A stretch of 64,000 bases of DNA from Pontibacter sp. HSC-36F09 (GCF_024171605.1 NZ_JALKAA010000003.1:310001-374000); one strand, 5' to 3'; numbered from the stretch's first letter, positions 38,463-48,683 are shown. Made by a program: numbers and translations. The notes: generated by a model from the sequence alone, not told the origin.

Positions 38463-38819
38463 TTACTTACTGAAGCAGGTTTTGATTTCTTGTAGGACGG
38501 CATCTAGCTGTTGGAAAACTTCTTTGTTCTCGAAGCGAAGAACTTTAATACCTAATTCATTTAGTTTTAAATCACGGTCCATATCAGCTTGTTCGGTAAC
38601 AGAATGTTGGTGCACTTGACCGTCCAACTCAATGGCGAGTCGCTCAGAGGGGCAGTAGAAGTCAAGTATGAAGTTGCCTAATCTGTGTTGGCGTCTGAAT
38701 TTGCGACCTTCCAGTTGACCAACTTTCAAGTGGTTCCAAAGTTCAGCCTCCGCCGGCGTTAAACTATTCCTCAGAATCAGCCTGTTCTCTTTCAAATATT
38801 TCCTGTTGTGCAAACCCAT
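38463..38819 (-). CDS. DUF559 (Vsr-like) endonuclease-domain protein
   Basis: A 118-residue protein beginning MGLHNRKYLKENRLILRNSLT and containing AEAELWNHLK, GRKFRRQHRLGNFILDFYCPSERLAIELDGQVH, DMDRDLKLNELGIKVLRFENKEV. This is the DUF559 fold related to the very-short-patch repair endonuclease; the FILDFYCP...LAIELDGQVH segment holds the PD-(D/E)xK-type Asp and Glu. The ATG at 38819 is chosen because the upstream extension to 38906 reads through the repeat. It sits alone between 87-bp inverted repeats and is not paired with a DNA methylase, unlike true vsr. Confidence 0.9.
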   Translation of the reverse strand: MGLHNRKYLKENRLILRNSLTPAEAELWNHLKVGQLEGRKFRRQHRLGNFILDFYCPSERLAIELDGQVHQHSVTEQADMDRDLKLNELGIKVLRFENKEVFQQLDAVLQEIKTCFSK

Positions 38820-38907
38820 AACATTCAGCTTCTTGTGGAGTACACTTAAACGCAAGAAAGCTAAAGAAGGAAGTAATAAGTAACTAACTAAACGCGAGAA
38901 CGCCAAA

Positions 38908-38994
38908 GTAGTAGGAAAAACTCCCCTCCTGGGGGTAGGGGCCCTCTAAAAAGACAAGGAGGGGTAGGGGTGGTTGGACCCGGCACAGGTATAG
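38908..38994 (-). repeat. Right inverted repeat of the DUF559 element
   Basis: The mirror of the left arm, ending in AGGTATAGGTATAG (38987-39000). The module TGGGGGTAGGGGCCCTCT lies at 38930-38947. The element spans 38334-39000, about 667 bp. Confidence 0.9.
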
Positions 38995-39068
38995 GTATAG
39001 TTACAGGTATAACAACAAGCACAGGTATAGCCCAGACGCTCGCGGGACCTTCGGACGCCGCGAGGTCT

Positions 39069-42000
39069 TTACTTCACATACTGCTCCTGCTCGGTTTTTC
39101 TTAACAGGCCCAGGCCATGAAGCGTTTGCAGCAGGCTGTCGATCTGCTGGAGGCGCTGCGTCTGCTGGGGTTTGGCCACGGGCTTGAACTGGCGCACCAG
39201 GTCTTCGGCGGTGGCGGGGCGCTCGTGCAGCTGCAGGGCCCGTTGCACGGCCTGCGCCTGCTCGGCCAGCGTTTTCGGCCAGGCCAGTACTTCTTTGGCG
39301 GTGGCTATGGCGGTTTTGCCTGCTTTTTTGCTTTCTATACCTAGCTCGCCCTGCTGCGTGCCCTGCGGATTCTGGTACTCGGGGCGGAGCCAGCGGATAA
39401 GGCCGCGTGCCTCTTCGGCGGCGCGTTCTTTGTTAAGGGCCACCAGTCGTTCCAGTATTTCCTCTTCCGGTAAATCGGCGGGCCAGCCGTAGGCGGCGGC
39501 CACGGCGGCGTCGAGCTCGTTGTGGAGCTGCAGCAAAATACTCACCAGCCCCTGCTCGTGGGTTTTCTGCTCTTTGGCTGAAAGCGCCTCACCCGACCGC
39601 AGTTTCTCCAGCACGTTATACATGTCGGTGATGGTGAGCGTAGGGTGCTGCGTCTGCCGCTGCTTGCGGTGCGCGTCCAGCTGCTCGGCTATACCTCGGA
39701 TCTGCTCTTTCTGCGCTTCGGTTGGGGTAGGGAAGGGGAAGGTTTCGAAACAGGTAGTTTTGTTATAAAGCGGCCTGTCTTCTAAGCTTCCACCAGTTGC
39801 TAAAGACCAAGTAATATGAAGTCTGCTAGATAGAACGCCTATGTTATATGCGTCAGAAAAAGCTATAGCAACAACTGTATCATCAGGAACTATAGATGCA
39901 TCCAGAAATTGAAAGACCCTAAATTTAGCTACATATACGGTTACAATGTATCTCTCTATGTCATCTATAGCAGGCCTAAGATCTGTTCTAGGTCGAGCAA
40001 ATAACCACCAATTTGTTCGAATAGACTTATCTTTATTTTGGTCTCTCTCAGGCTTTACTCTTTCAAATAACCATTGATAAACTTCTGGATGTAAGGTTCT
40101 TAATTCTTGCTCAGTGAAACCGTGAGTATCAATAACGTAAACATTCCTTGATGATTGATTGATGTCTCTACCTGTTCTGTATGGCTTTACTATACTTGAT
40201 GAATTACTGTTAGAGACTATTTTAGATTTCTCTTCTTCTGTTAATACAAAGCCCTGACCGTGGGGTATCACACCACGTGAGCAAATATTTCCATTAGATT
40301 TCAAAGCTACTACTTTAGAAATGTTTGCACCAACTTTCAAATCTGTATGAATAATACCTATTTTCTCTCCTAATACTACCTCTTTACCTAATTCTCCAGT
40401 TTCTTTCTCCACTAAACAATTGTTAAGTCTACCTAATATTTTCCCCTTTTCAGCAACTGTCATAGCAATTCTAACAGCTGCACCAACATTACTATCTACC
40501 TAAGGATGGTCAGGTATAGCATAAGTTATTGAGATTGGATTATTGGATTCAGTAAATGATTGAAGTAACCTGCGATTAAAAGACTGTGTTATACTGTTGG
40601 TCGTTATAAAACCGAAACGTTCTATACCATCTTCTGCTAACAAATCGGCAGCTTTATACCACCAGTACATCACAAAATCTGCGCTGTCAGGCACTCTACC
40701 TTTATAAACCTTTCTAAGTGCTACGGTATATTCATCACCCAAAGCATCGCGCATACGCTTGTTGCCCACAAACGGCGGATTGCCGACAATGAAATCGGCT
40801 TCGGGCCAGGAGGCGGGTTTGGGGTCGAGGTAATCGTAGACGATGGTGCGGGCGGTTTCGTCGGGCACTTCCTGTCCGGTGACCGGGTGCAGTTTGGTGC
40901 TGTGGCCGTCCCAGCGGGTAACGGGCTGTCCGTTGGCGTCGAGGCGGGGTACTTTGTCGGTATAGCTCAGCACCGCGTCCTGCTGTTTGATGTTTCCGTA
41001 CTCGCGCAGGATCGGGTCGCTCAGTCGGGCAGCTGAGCCCTGCGTCCGGAAATGCCACTGCAGGTAACCGATCCAGAGCACCACATCGGCAATGGCCGCC
41101 GCGCGCGGGTTCACCTCCAGACCGAGGAACTGCGCCGGCGTTACGGTATAGGCGCCCGTCATGTCGAGTCCCAGCTGACCGGGGAAATGGGCCAGGTGTT
41201 CCAGTACTTCGCCCTCCAGCCTTTTGAGGTGCTCCAGTGTCACGTACAGGAAGTTACCGCTTCCGCAGGCCGGGTCCAGCACACGCACCGAGCACAGCCG
41301 GCGGTGGAAATTGTCGATCTCTTTGCGGGCTCCCATTTCGTCGCCGGCGTCTTCCAGTATGGCCGAAGCCGTGCGGGCCGCTTCCCACTCTTCGCGCAGC
41401 GGCTCAATGACGGTCGGCATCACGAGGCGCTCCACATAGGCGCGGGGCGTGTAGTGGGCACCCAGTTTGTGGCGCTCGCGCGGCTGCAGTGCCCGCTCCA
41501 GCAAGGTACCGAAAATGGCAGGCTCCACCTCAGCCCAGTCGGCTTCGGCGGCCAGCACCAGCAGGTCGAGCTGCGCCGCCGTAATGGGCAGAGCCTCGGG
41601 GTTTTTGAACAGGTAGCCGTTAAAGCGCGGAATTTTGGTGTGCAGAATAGCGGCAAATCCGCCGGTGTCCATTTTCTCCCACAGCGCCTGCAACGCATCC
41701 TGGAAGTGTTCGAGGTTCTGGCGGTAGTCCTGCAGCAGTCTGGTGAAGGAGTTGTCGGGCAGCAGCTTCACATCCTCGGCAAACATGGTAAAGAGGCAGC
41801 GCATCAGGAAACCCGCCACCTGCTCTGGGCTATGGCCGGCCTGTTCGAGCGAGGCCGCCAGCTTCGCCAGCCGCTCGGCCAGCTCGCGGGTAACACGGGC
41901 TGCACGGCGGCTCGGGTCCAGTTCCAGCGGCCCCGTGAAGAGCAGTCGCAAGCGCTCGCGCACTTCGGTACGGTGCAGCTCGTCGAGCGTAATTCTATAG

Positions 42001-42535
42001 TTTTGCGGATCGGGGAAAGGCACATAGGTCTTGCCCTGCCGCGCGAAGTCAGCGTACAGATCGATGCAATAACCCACGTCCACCACGGCCAGGAACGGCG
42101 GCCATCCTTCGGTGGTGGGCAGGGAGCGGGCGTAGCGCAGGGCTGTTCCTTGGCCTTTTTCATTTCGCGCTCCCAGGTACGGGTGTCGCGGGTAGCGGTG
42201 CCGGTTTTGGTTTTCACACGCTCGCCGCCCAGCTGTTCGGCCTCTGTTATACCTGCCTTGTCGGCGCCCTGCTTGGCCTCCAGCACAAAGCAGTCCTTTT
42301 TGTAGAGGTCGATGAAATTGGTACTTGTCTTCCCCTCGCCGTCGTCAAACACCACAGGCCGCTCAAAGGTATAGGTCGCCTCGTGCACCTTGTCGGTAGC
42401 CGGCTGCGGCTTCTCCACGCCCAGCAACTCGCACAGCTCCGACAAAAACAGCTGGTAATTGGCTCTCTCGGAAGCGCCGGAAGCCTTCCAGCGGGTGATG
42501 AAGTTGGTAATGGTAGGGGTAGAGGTATGGGGCAT
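39069..42535 (-). pseudogene. Broken MmeI-like (type IIL) restriction-modification gene
   Basis: Three frames of one 1155-residue fused enzyme. The N-terminal nuclease has D76-x9-E86-x-K88 ([17 protein letters not shown]), exactly the MmeI arrangement. The methyltransferase domain has [11 protein letters not shown] (motif I) and [13 protein letters not shown] (motif IV). The C-terminal part holds the target-recognition domain and helical MmeI_C region. Lesion 1: a missing base near 42141-42144 (EMKKAKEQ then ALRYARSL in the next frame). Lesion 2: TAG at 40500-40502 where AIPDHP is followed by VDSNVGAAV in frame, probably Trp TGG to TAG. With one base restored the length is 1156 codons including the stop. 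It borders the DUF559 element. Confidence 0.88.
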
Positions 42536-42593
42536 GAGCAGCTTGAATTCAGGGTATAGGAGAATAGTCAGAAGCAATATATAAATTTTTAGC

Positions 42594-42601
42594 TATATTT
42601 G
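42594..42601 (+). promoter_or_regulatory. -7-like element TATATTTG
   Basis: An exact TAnnTTTG match 38 bp before the lipoprotein ATG at 42639. Confidence 0.45.
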
Positions 42602-42638
42602 TTTAAACATCCTCATCAAACATTTATTCAAATCTTAC

Positions 42639-43463
42639 ATGAAAGCAAATTTACTCTATGCGCTATTAGCCATTCTGTTCCTGTCTTCAGGCTGTTCATT
42701 TAATGACAAAGACCCAGAGCCGGATAAGACTTATTTACTACAGCGCAAGTACTCAGAAGTGATTTTTCCTAATGGAGGAGGGGGCACAATCGACCTGACT
42801 TATACCTATGATGATAACAATCTGCTTACAAGAATAAGTGGAGTTACATTTTGGAAGGGTGAGTTAAAGACGATTTATACCAAACTGGCTTACGATAGCA
42901 AAGGTAGAGCAGAGCAGATTAACACTTTGTCAGGTACAGAATGGGTTCTTTTCTATAATGACAAAGACCAACTGGTGAAAGTAACAAGAGCCTATCTAGG
43001 TTCGATGATGGGCTCCTATATGCACTACTACGATGATAAAGGCCGACTTTCAGAAATTAAATTTTACTCAGGAGCTTTAAGTGAGGGCAATTTATCGAAT
43101 CACAGAGTATTTTCTTATCCCGGCGCTAATCAGATTAAAATAGCGATTCAAGTAGGGAATGAAAAAACAAGCGAATACACGTTGTTGACGGATGATAAAA
43201 AGAGAAACCTCCCAGCACTACCACATCAAATTTCGTCTGAATTTTTCTCAGAAGAACTGATGTCAGAAGGTATAATTACGCAGCATAACATTATAAGCTA
43301 TGAGCAATTAGTTTTTAACAAAATGACTGGCACAGGTAATATAACAGGCCCAAGCTATCAAACAGAGTTTACTTATAACGATGGTGGCTACCCCTCAACA
43401 TGTGTAAGAACATTTCAGGAAGGTTCAATACAGAAAGTAACCTATACCTACGCTGTGAAATAA
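42639..43463 (+). CDS. Lipoprotein with YD-like beta repeats
   Basis: A 274-residue lipoprotein (lipobox LSSGCSF, Cys19). Its mature part repeats a Tyr/Asp/Gly-rich unit (LTYTYDDNNLLTRIS, LAYDSKGRAEQI, LFYNDKDQLVKV, HYYDDKGRLSEI), like RHS/YD or DUF4595-type surface repeats. It is likely exposed outside the outer membrane. Composition is more AT-rich than neighbours, which may mean transfer. No partner genes indicate a toxin. Confidence 0.78.
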   Translation: MKANLLYALLAILFLSSGCSFNDKDPEPDKTYLLQRKYSEVIFPNGGGGTIDLTYTYDDNNLLTRISGVTFWKGELKTIYTKLAYDSKGRAEQINTLSGTEWVLFYNDKDQLVKVTRAYLGSMMGSYMHYYDDKGRLSEIKFYSGALSEGNLSNHRVFSYPGANQIKIAIQVGNEKTSEYTLLTDDKKRNLPALPHQISSEFFSEELMSEGIITQHNIISYEQLVFNKMTGTGNITGPSYQTEFTYNDGGYPSTCVRTFQEGSIQKVTYTYAVK

Positions 43464-43480
43464 GTTTGATCATGTATATA

Positions 43481-43521
43481 AAAGGCCCTCCTCCGCATTC
43501 GGAAGAGGGCCTTGTTTTTTT
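43481..43521 (+). terminator. Terminator after YD-repeat lipoprotein gene
   Basis: Arms AAGGCCCTC and GAGGGCCTT around CTCCGCATTCGGAA, with T7 after. Starts about 18 bp past the stop. Confidence 0.85.
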
Positions 43522-43763
43522 GCGGCGTAGCCTATTCCTGAGTGATCAACAAGGCGATGTAGCGCACGCATTTGCTTACGATTATAATTTGTACAAGTAG
43601 TATACGCTCCTATCAGCCAACTGCGGCAATAACAGCAGGTATAGGATTAAATAACAGAATATGAATCAGTTATAAGAAATACGCATTGCCGTATATAGCA
43701 ACAAAATTGTATTAAATCTGTATAATGTTTAATTGACTTTATTAAACTTAAATCGAACATTAT
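43522..43763. other. Upstream region of the DUF937-OmpA gene
   Basis: About 240 bases with one AGGTATAG, AT-rich near the downstream gene. It probably holds the promoter; no element is certain. Confidence 0.4.
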
Positions 43764-45038
43764 ATGGCAGATTTACTCGAGTCACTGCGGGGTTATATAT
43801 CCCCGGACCTCATCTCAAGAACCAGCAGGGAGTTAGGCGAGAGCGAGCCTGCCACTGCTAAAGCCTTTGGCGGCATCGTACCCGCCGTGCTGGCCGGATT
43901 GGTTAACCGCACATCCGAGCCGGGCGCCATGAGTTCTATTTATAACATGATCCGGGGTAGCGACAGCGGTTTGTTGTCCAGTTTAAATAATACCGTTCCG
44001 GGAGCACCGGGAAGTACGGCGTCTGTTGGCAACAATTTCTTATCCCAGATCTTTGGCAATAACATAGGCGGCGTCGAAAATGCACTCAGCAATTTTGCAG
44101 GTATAAAATCCACATCAGTCTCCGCTATACTCGGCTACATAGCGCCGTTGGTGTTAGGCTTCCTGGGTAAAAAGGTGCACGATGATGAGCTGGACGAAGG
44201 TGGCCTGAGCAATTACCTGAGCAGCCAGAAAGCAGGAATTATGAGTGCCCTCCCTGCCGGACTGGGCAGTGCGCTGGGCTTAGGCAGTTTAGGTGGAGCC
44301 GCAGCTGCCGCCGCGCCACATATGGACAGACCACCAAGACCAGCGGCCGCGGCAACGACCGAAAGAGTGCATCCTGCTGCCCCTGAACCTCGCAAAAAAA
44401 CAAACTGGCTCTGGCCACTGCTGGCGATTGCTGCACTCCTGTTGCTTATTTTCGGCCTCCGCAATTGCAACGACGATACAGAGGATGTGACCACGGACCC
44501 AACTACCACCACGGCTCCAGCCACCACAGAGCAAAATCCGGCTACCACTGAGGAGAGAATGGATTCAAGGCAAACCGACGTGGCGATGACCGAACGGGAG
44601 ATTCCGGGAGGAGTGGTGCTCAATATCCCGCCGAATGGCATCGAAAGCAAACTGGTAGCCTTTATTGAGGACGAAAACAAGGTGCCTGACAAAACCAGTT
44701 GGTTTAGTTTCGACCGGCTGCATTTTGAGACCGGAAGCGCCCGCATTCAACCTGAGTCCCAGGAGCAGATTGACAACATCGTCAAGATACTGCAGGCGTA
44801 TCCGCAGGTTAACATCAAAATTGGCGGGTATACGGATAACGTTGGCCAACCGGCCTCCAACCTCAAGCTTTCTCAAAGCAGGGCCGAAGCTGTGAAAAAT
44901 GCCATCCAGCAGCAAGGTATAGCAGCCAATCGGCTGGAGGCGGAAGGGTATGGCGAACAGCACCCCATAGCAGACAATACCACCGAGGAAGGCCGCGCCC
45001 AGAACCGGCGCATTGATGTGTTGGTAACCAAAAAGTAA
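43764..45038 (+). CDS. DUF937-OmpA fusion envelope protein
   Basis: A 424-residue protein. An N-terminal DUF937 domain (about 1-175: MADLLESLRGYISPDLIS, FGGIVPAVLAGLVN, ILGYIAPLVLGFLGKK) is followed by a Pro/Ala-rich linker with a single TM helix (NWLWPLLAIAALLLLIFGL, about 213-232). The OmpA-like peptidoglycan-binding domain (about 310-424) has FDRLHFETGSARIQPES, NIKIGGYTDNVG and the Arg-rich end RAQNRRIDVLVTKK. It would tether the membrane to peptidoglycan from the periplasm. It has its own terminator. Confidence 0.9.
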   Translation: MADLLESLRGYISPDLISRTSRELGESEPATAKAFGGIVPAVLAGLVNRTSEPGAMSSIYNMIRGSDSGLLSSLNNTVPGAPGSTASVGNNFLSQIFGNNIGGVENALSNFAGIKSTSVSAILGYIAPLVLGFLGKKVHDDELDEGGLSNYLSSQKAGIMSALPAGLGSALGLGSLGGAAAAAAPHMDRPPRPAAAATTERVHPAAPEPRKKTNWLWPLLAIAALLLLIFGLRNCNDDTEDVTTDPTTTTAPATTEQNPATTEERMDSRQTDVAMTEREIPGGVVLNIPPNGIESKLVAFIEDENKVPDKTSWFSFDRLHFETGSARIQPESQEQIDNIVKILQAYPQVNIKIGGYTDNVGQPASNLKLSQSRAEAVKNAIQQQGIAANRLEAEGYGEQHPIADNTTEEGRAQNRRIDVLVTKK

Positions 45039-45079
45039 CCAATTCTGCAGTATGGCTCTTAGTGGTGCCAGCATCAGAA

Positions 45080-45119
45080 CAGACGGGAAAACCAGGGCGG
45101 CTTTCCCGTCTGTTTTTTT
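45080..45119 (+). terminator. Terminator of DUF937-OmpA gene
   Basis: Arms CAGACGGGAAA and TTTCCCGTCTG followed by T7, between convergent genes. Confidence 0.88.
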
Positions 45120-45125
45120 ATTTGA

Positions 45126-46598
45126 TCACAGGAGCGGGGAGATGAGCTTGAATACTTTCTCGATGAGTTGCCGGTACATGGGGCGAGACTTCCATTCCTC
45201 CGCGTTTATTTTAACGGCATGTTCCAGGTCCCGGAAGAAGGCGTCGCGCAACTCTCCGGCAAAAGCGGTGTCGTACACCACGGCGTTCACTTCAAAATTC
45301 AGGTCAAAGCTGCGGTAGTCCATGTTGGCGGTGCCCACCATCGACAGGTTTTGGTCCACGACCAGGGTTTTGGCATGGATGAAGCCTTTCTGGTAGAGGA
45401 AGATCTGCACGCCTACCTCCAGCAGGCTTTCATAATAGGAGCGGGCGGCGGCATTTACAATATAGGAATCAGAGTTTTCCGGCACCAGCAGTTTCACCGT
45501 CACGCCGCCCATGGCGGCAATCGACAAGGCGTCCAGTATGCTTTCGCCAGGTATAAAGTAAGGCGTGGTGAGCAGGATCTCTTCTTTTGCCAGGGCAATG
45601 GCCTGCAGGATGGAGAACATGATGGTGGGCTTGGGGGAGTCGGGGCCACTCGACGCGATCTGCACCACGGTGTTGCCCGGCAAGGTGTCAGGTGGCAGAA
45701 AGTATTCCTTCTCCGGCTCCAGGTGCCGTTGCGACGAAAAATTCCAGTCTGTAAAGAACATATACTGCAGGTAAAATACGCCCGGCCCGTCGATGCGCAG
45801 GTGCGTGTCGCGCCAGTAGGGCTTCTCTTTCTGATCAGGGTAATTAATATAGCTGTCGCTGACGTTTATGCCCCCGACAAAGGCCGTTACGCTGTCCACC
45901 ACAATGATCTTGCGATGGTTGCGGTAATTGAGCCGGTTGGCCAACAACAGGAAATGTACCTTGTGAAAAGGGTATACCTCCACACCGGCAGCCTGCAGCT
46001 CCTTCCTGAAAGTCCGGCGGATGGAACGGCTGCCAAAGTCATCATAGATCAAACGCACGATGACGCCTTCTTTTGCCTTCTGTATCAGCAGCGCTTTGAG
46101 TTTGTTGCCGATGTGGTCATTCCCGATGATGTAGTACTCCAGGTGAATGTGGTGCCGGGCATTTTCGATGGCTTCAAACACCTCGGCAAACTTCTGTTCC
46201 CCATTCAGCAGCAGCTTTACTTTGTTGCCTGCAGTCAGGGGGCTGAGGTTGTCCTGGAGCAGCAGGCGGGCCAAGGGCTTGTAGTGCTGCACCTCCGCGC
46301 TGCTTTCCCTGAAGTTCTGTTTAGAAGTAGAGATGATCCTGCGCTCAATCTGGTTCATGAGCTCCACATTCTGCAGTAGCTTTTTAGAGTACAGGCTGCG
46401 CTTGCGGTAGTTGATGCCAAACGAGAAATAGAACAGGATACCGGCAAAGGGCACGAAAATGACCAGCAGTAGGTAGGCGAGCGTTTTGATCGAGGAGCGG
46501 GTGTCGTAAATGATGCGCAGGCACACCAGGATCAGGATGCCCAGGTATAGCGTTTCTCCGATCAGAAGCCAGTTGATGTCAGAGAGCGCCAGTTGCAT
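45126..46598 (-). CDS. cls: Cardiolipin synthase (phospholipase D family)
   Basis: A protein of about 490 residues with two N-terminal TM helices (IGETLYLGILILVCLRIIY, LAYLLLVIFVPFAGILFYF) and two HKD motifs: NHRKIIVVDSVTAFVGGIN and IHAKTLVVDQNLSMVGTAN. It joins two phosphatidylglycerols to cardiolipin and glycerol at the inner membrane. The ATG at 46598 is preferred to an upstream one (46676), because the latter adds a non-conserved stretch and the shorter form has the normal length. It ends at the DUF937 terminator. Confidence 0.92.
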   Translation of the reverse strand: MQLALSDINWLLIGETLYLGILILVCLRIIYDTRSSIKTLAYLLLVIFVPFAGILFYFSFGINYRKRSLYSKKLLQNVELMNQIERRIISTSKQNFRESSAEVQHYKPLARLLLQDNLSPLTAGNKVKLLLNGEQKFAEVFEAIENARHHIHLEYYIIGNDHIGNKLKALLIQKAKEGVIVRLIYDDFGSRSIRRTFRKELQAAGVEVYPFHKVHFLLLANRLNYRNHRKIIVVDSVTAFVGGINVSDSYINYPDQKEKPYWRDTHLRIDGPGVFYLQYMFFTDWNFSSQRHLEPEKEYFLPPDTLPGNTVVQIASSGPDSPKPTIMFSILQAIALAKEEILLTTPYFIPGESILDALSIAAMGGVTVKLLVPENSDSYIVNAAARSYYESLLEVGVQIFLYQKGFIHAKTLVVDQNLSMVGTANMDYRSFDLNFEVNAVVYDTAFAGELRDAFFRDLEHAVKINAEEWKSRPMYRQLIEKVFKLISPLL

Positions 46599-46722
46599 GC
46601 AAAGCCGGGTTTTGGTTTTAAGAAGTGTACACACGGTACATACGCTATTGGCCACTACTTCTGCCATCCAACGCAAATTCCTGTTTTATAACCATAAGAT
46701 GCGGTTGGAAATTGTTGGCAAC

Positions 46723-46754
46723 AAAAAAGCCTCACACTTGCAGCGTCAGGCTTT
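46723..46754 (-). terminator. Terminator of the 87-aa gene
   Basis: Arms AAAGCCT and AGGCTTT, with T-run on the minus strand. Confidence 0.7.
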
Positions 46755-46786
46755 CATTGGAATTTGGTATGTGCGACGAGTGAATA

Positions 46787-47050
46787 CTACAGTAATTCGG
46801 GGGCATCTGCCTGAGCGGATGATACTAATTTTCGAAGCTTGCTGATCCCGCTGGCATCAATCTCTTCGCCTTCTCCGGAGACGTTACGTAATTCGGTGAT
46901 GATGTTTTGCTCACTGATGAACATACGGTCTTTATACAGTCCGTCTTTAAAAAAACGACAGTAGAGCCGATCTTCACCGACAAAAGTAAGAACTATTAAA
47001 TCGCATTCGCAGGTTTCGAGCTTTTGTAATAACTCGGTTAATTCACTCAT
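46787..47050 (-). CDS. Small hypothetical protein
   Basis: An 87-residue soluble acidic protein (MSELTELLQKLETCECDLIVLTFVGEDRL...) with two close cysteines (ETCECD) near the N-terminus. It has an ATG start and its own terminator. No known family. It could bind a metal through the cysteines, but that is speculation. Confidence 0.65.
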   Translation of the reverse strand: MSELTELLQKLETCECDLIVLTFVGEDRLYCRFFKDGLYKDRMFISEQNIITELRNVSGEGEEIDASGISKLRKLVSSAQADAPELL

Positions 47051-47204
47051 GCTTAAAAGGCGGTAAGGTGGTATTACAGTTTAAACGGAATTTAAGCCAT
47101 AATGAATGATATGTTTACAGCTTAAAGTATGAAACTTTAAAGTAAAAGGAATTACAAATATAGCAAATAGTTAACGATTATATATAGGACAATTTCAAGT
47201 TCTT

Positions 47205-48164
47205 CTACTCCTGGCTGATCAGCAGCGCGAGGTAGGCCACATAGAGCAGCAGGAATACAATCCCTTCGCCACGCGACAGCTGTCGCCCTTTGCCAACGAA
47301 TATAAAAATGAATAACAGCAGACAGGCGCCAATGTTCATGAAAATATCGGTGAAGGAAGCCGGGTTAACAGGCACCGGCGCCACTACCGTCGACACGCCC
47401 AGGATTAAGAAAATGTTGAAGATGTTGGATCCCACCACGTTGCCGATGGCAATGTCCACGTTGCGTTTGCGCACCGCCACCACCGAGGTGGCCAGTTCCG
47501 GGAGCGAGGTGCCGATCGAGACGATGGTCAGGCCGATGATGCGTTCAGACAGACCAAAGGCTGCCGCGATGTTCACGGCACCCGTCACGATCAGCCTGCC
47601 GCCAATCACCAGGCCTGCAAGACCCAGCACAATAAAGAGCACTGACTTGAGGTAGGTATAGTCCTTTGTTTCTGTTTGCTCGTCATCCGCATTTCCGCCC
47701 AGTCCGATCACTACATTATAAACCAGGAAAATGGCGAAAAAGAGCAGCAGTATGAGTCCGTCGGAGCGGGTGATGATATTGCTTGCAGCGCCATCGAAGT
47801 AGATATCGCTGGATATAATGAGCACGACCACGGCCGCAAGAAAGCTTAGCGGTATCTCGAGCCAGGTGGTGTTGCGCTTGACGGTGAGGGGGAAGATGAG
47901 GGAACAGACCCCCAGAATGGCCAGGCCGTTGAACAGGTTACTACCGATGACGTTGCCCAGCACCATGTCTGTGTTCTTGTTAATGGCCGCGAACACGTTT
48001 ACTACCAACTCGGGCGCTGAGGTGCCGAAGGCCACGATGGTCAGACCAATTACAATGTTCGGAACACCCAGCTTTTTAGCGAGGGCAGAGGCGGCGTCCA
48101 CCAATTTGTCGGCCCCGAATATAAGGGCTACGAAGCCACCCAGGAGAAGGAGTATGTTTAGCAT
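47205..48164 (-). CDS. Na+/Ca2+ exchanger (CaCA family)
   Basis: A 319-residue membrane protein with ten helices in two inverted halves. Alpha repeats are AFGTSAPELVVNVFAAI with GNVIGSNLFNGLAILG, and SIGTSLPELATSVVAV with GNVVGSNIFNIFLILG. The Glu in SAPEL and SLPEL is the cation ligand. It exports calcium in exchange for sodium. The length matches bacterial YrbG-like members. Just upstream lies a COG2426 export-type gene (52 bp apart). Confidence 0.92.
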   Translation of the reverse strand: MLNILLLLGGFVALIFGADKLVDAASALAKKLGVPNIVIGLTIVAFGTSAPELVVNVFAAINKNTDMVLGNVIGSNLFNGLAILGVCSLIFPLTVKRNTTWLEIPLSFLAAVVVLIISSDIYFDGAASNIITRSDGLILLLFFAIFLVYNVVIGLGGNADDEQTETKDYTYLKSVLFIVLGLAGLVIGGRLIVTGAVNIAAAFGLSERIIGLTIVSIGTSLPELATSVVAVRKRNVDIAIGNVVGSNIFNIFLILGVSTVVAPVPVNPASFTDIFMNIGACLLLFIFIFVGKGRQLSRGEGIVFLLLYVAYLALLISQE

Positions 48165-48215
48165 GCAGATGGTTTATTTTTTAGAATAATCAAAGATATG
48201 CAAGCTAACGTAATT

Positions 48216-48683
48216 CTAAGGCAAAGTTTTCAAACCCATATTGCCCAGGTAGGAACCCGCGGCCATGATGAGGCATGAGATAACGACCCCGATGCTAACG
48301 GCCATAAAGGCTTTGTAACGTTCTATTTTAAGCACGTAGGCGGCAATGGTGCCCATGTAAGCACCTGTGCCGGGCAGTGGAATCATTACAAAGACCATCA
48401 GTCCCCAGAAGCCATACTTCTGAATTTCGGATCCAACGCCTTTTTTTGCCCTCCTCCCGAGCTTGACCACGCCTTTTTTGTACACGCGATTTGGCCAGAG
48501 TTTTTTGCTGAACGACTCGATCAGCCAGGCGAGCAGGGGGAAGATGAGCAGGTTGCCGACAAGGCCCACCACAAACGCCCAGAAAACGGGCATATCATTG
48601 AGTACGGCGTACGGAATGCCTGCTCGCGCCTCGCCAAAAGGGGAGATGCTGAGCAGGAAGGTATAAATCAGGATTTCAAGCAT
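48216..48683 (-). CDS. COG2426 small multidrug-export-like membrane protein
   Basis: A 155-residue membrane protein with four or five helices. The family signature is the N-terminal SPFGEARAGIPYAV (about 14-28) and the mid-segment MVFVMIPLPGTGAYMGTIAAYVL. Its annotation as small multidrug export protein is by family name only; transport of drugs is not demonstrated. It is likely co-transcribed with the Na/Ca exchanger (gap 51 bp). Confidence 0.82.
   Translation of the reverse strand: MLEILIYTFLLSISPFGEARAGIPYAVLNDMPVFWAFVVGLVGNLLIFPLLAWLIESFSKKLWPNRVYKKGVVKLGRRAKKGVGSEIQKYGFWGLMVFVMIPLPGTGAYMGTIAAYVLKIERYKAFMAVSIGVVISCLIMAAGSYLGNMGLKTLP

Noticed and set aside
38820..38906. N-terminal extension of the DUF559 frame
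   Set aside because: It reads through the repeat arm; the DUF559 family starts with MxxHNRKYLKENR-like sequence at the internal ATG (38819).
41052..42305. 417-codon plus-strand frame opposite the MmeI-like gene
   Set aside because: The opposite strand has clear nuclease and methyltransferase motifs; this one has none.
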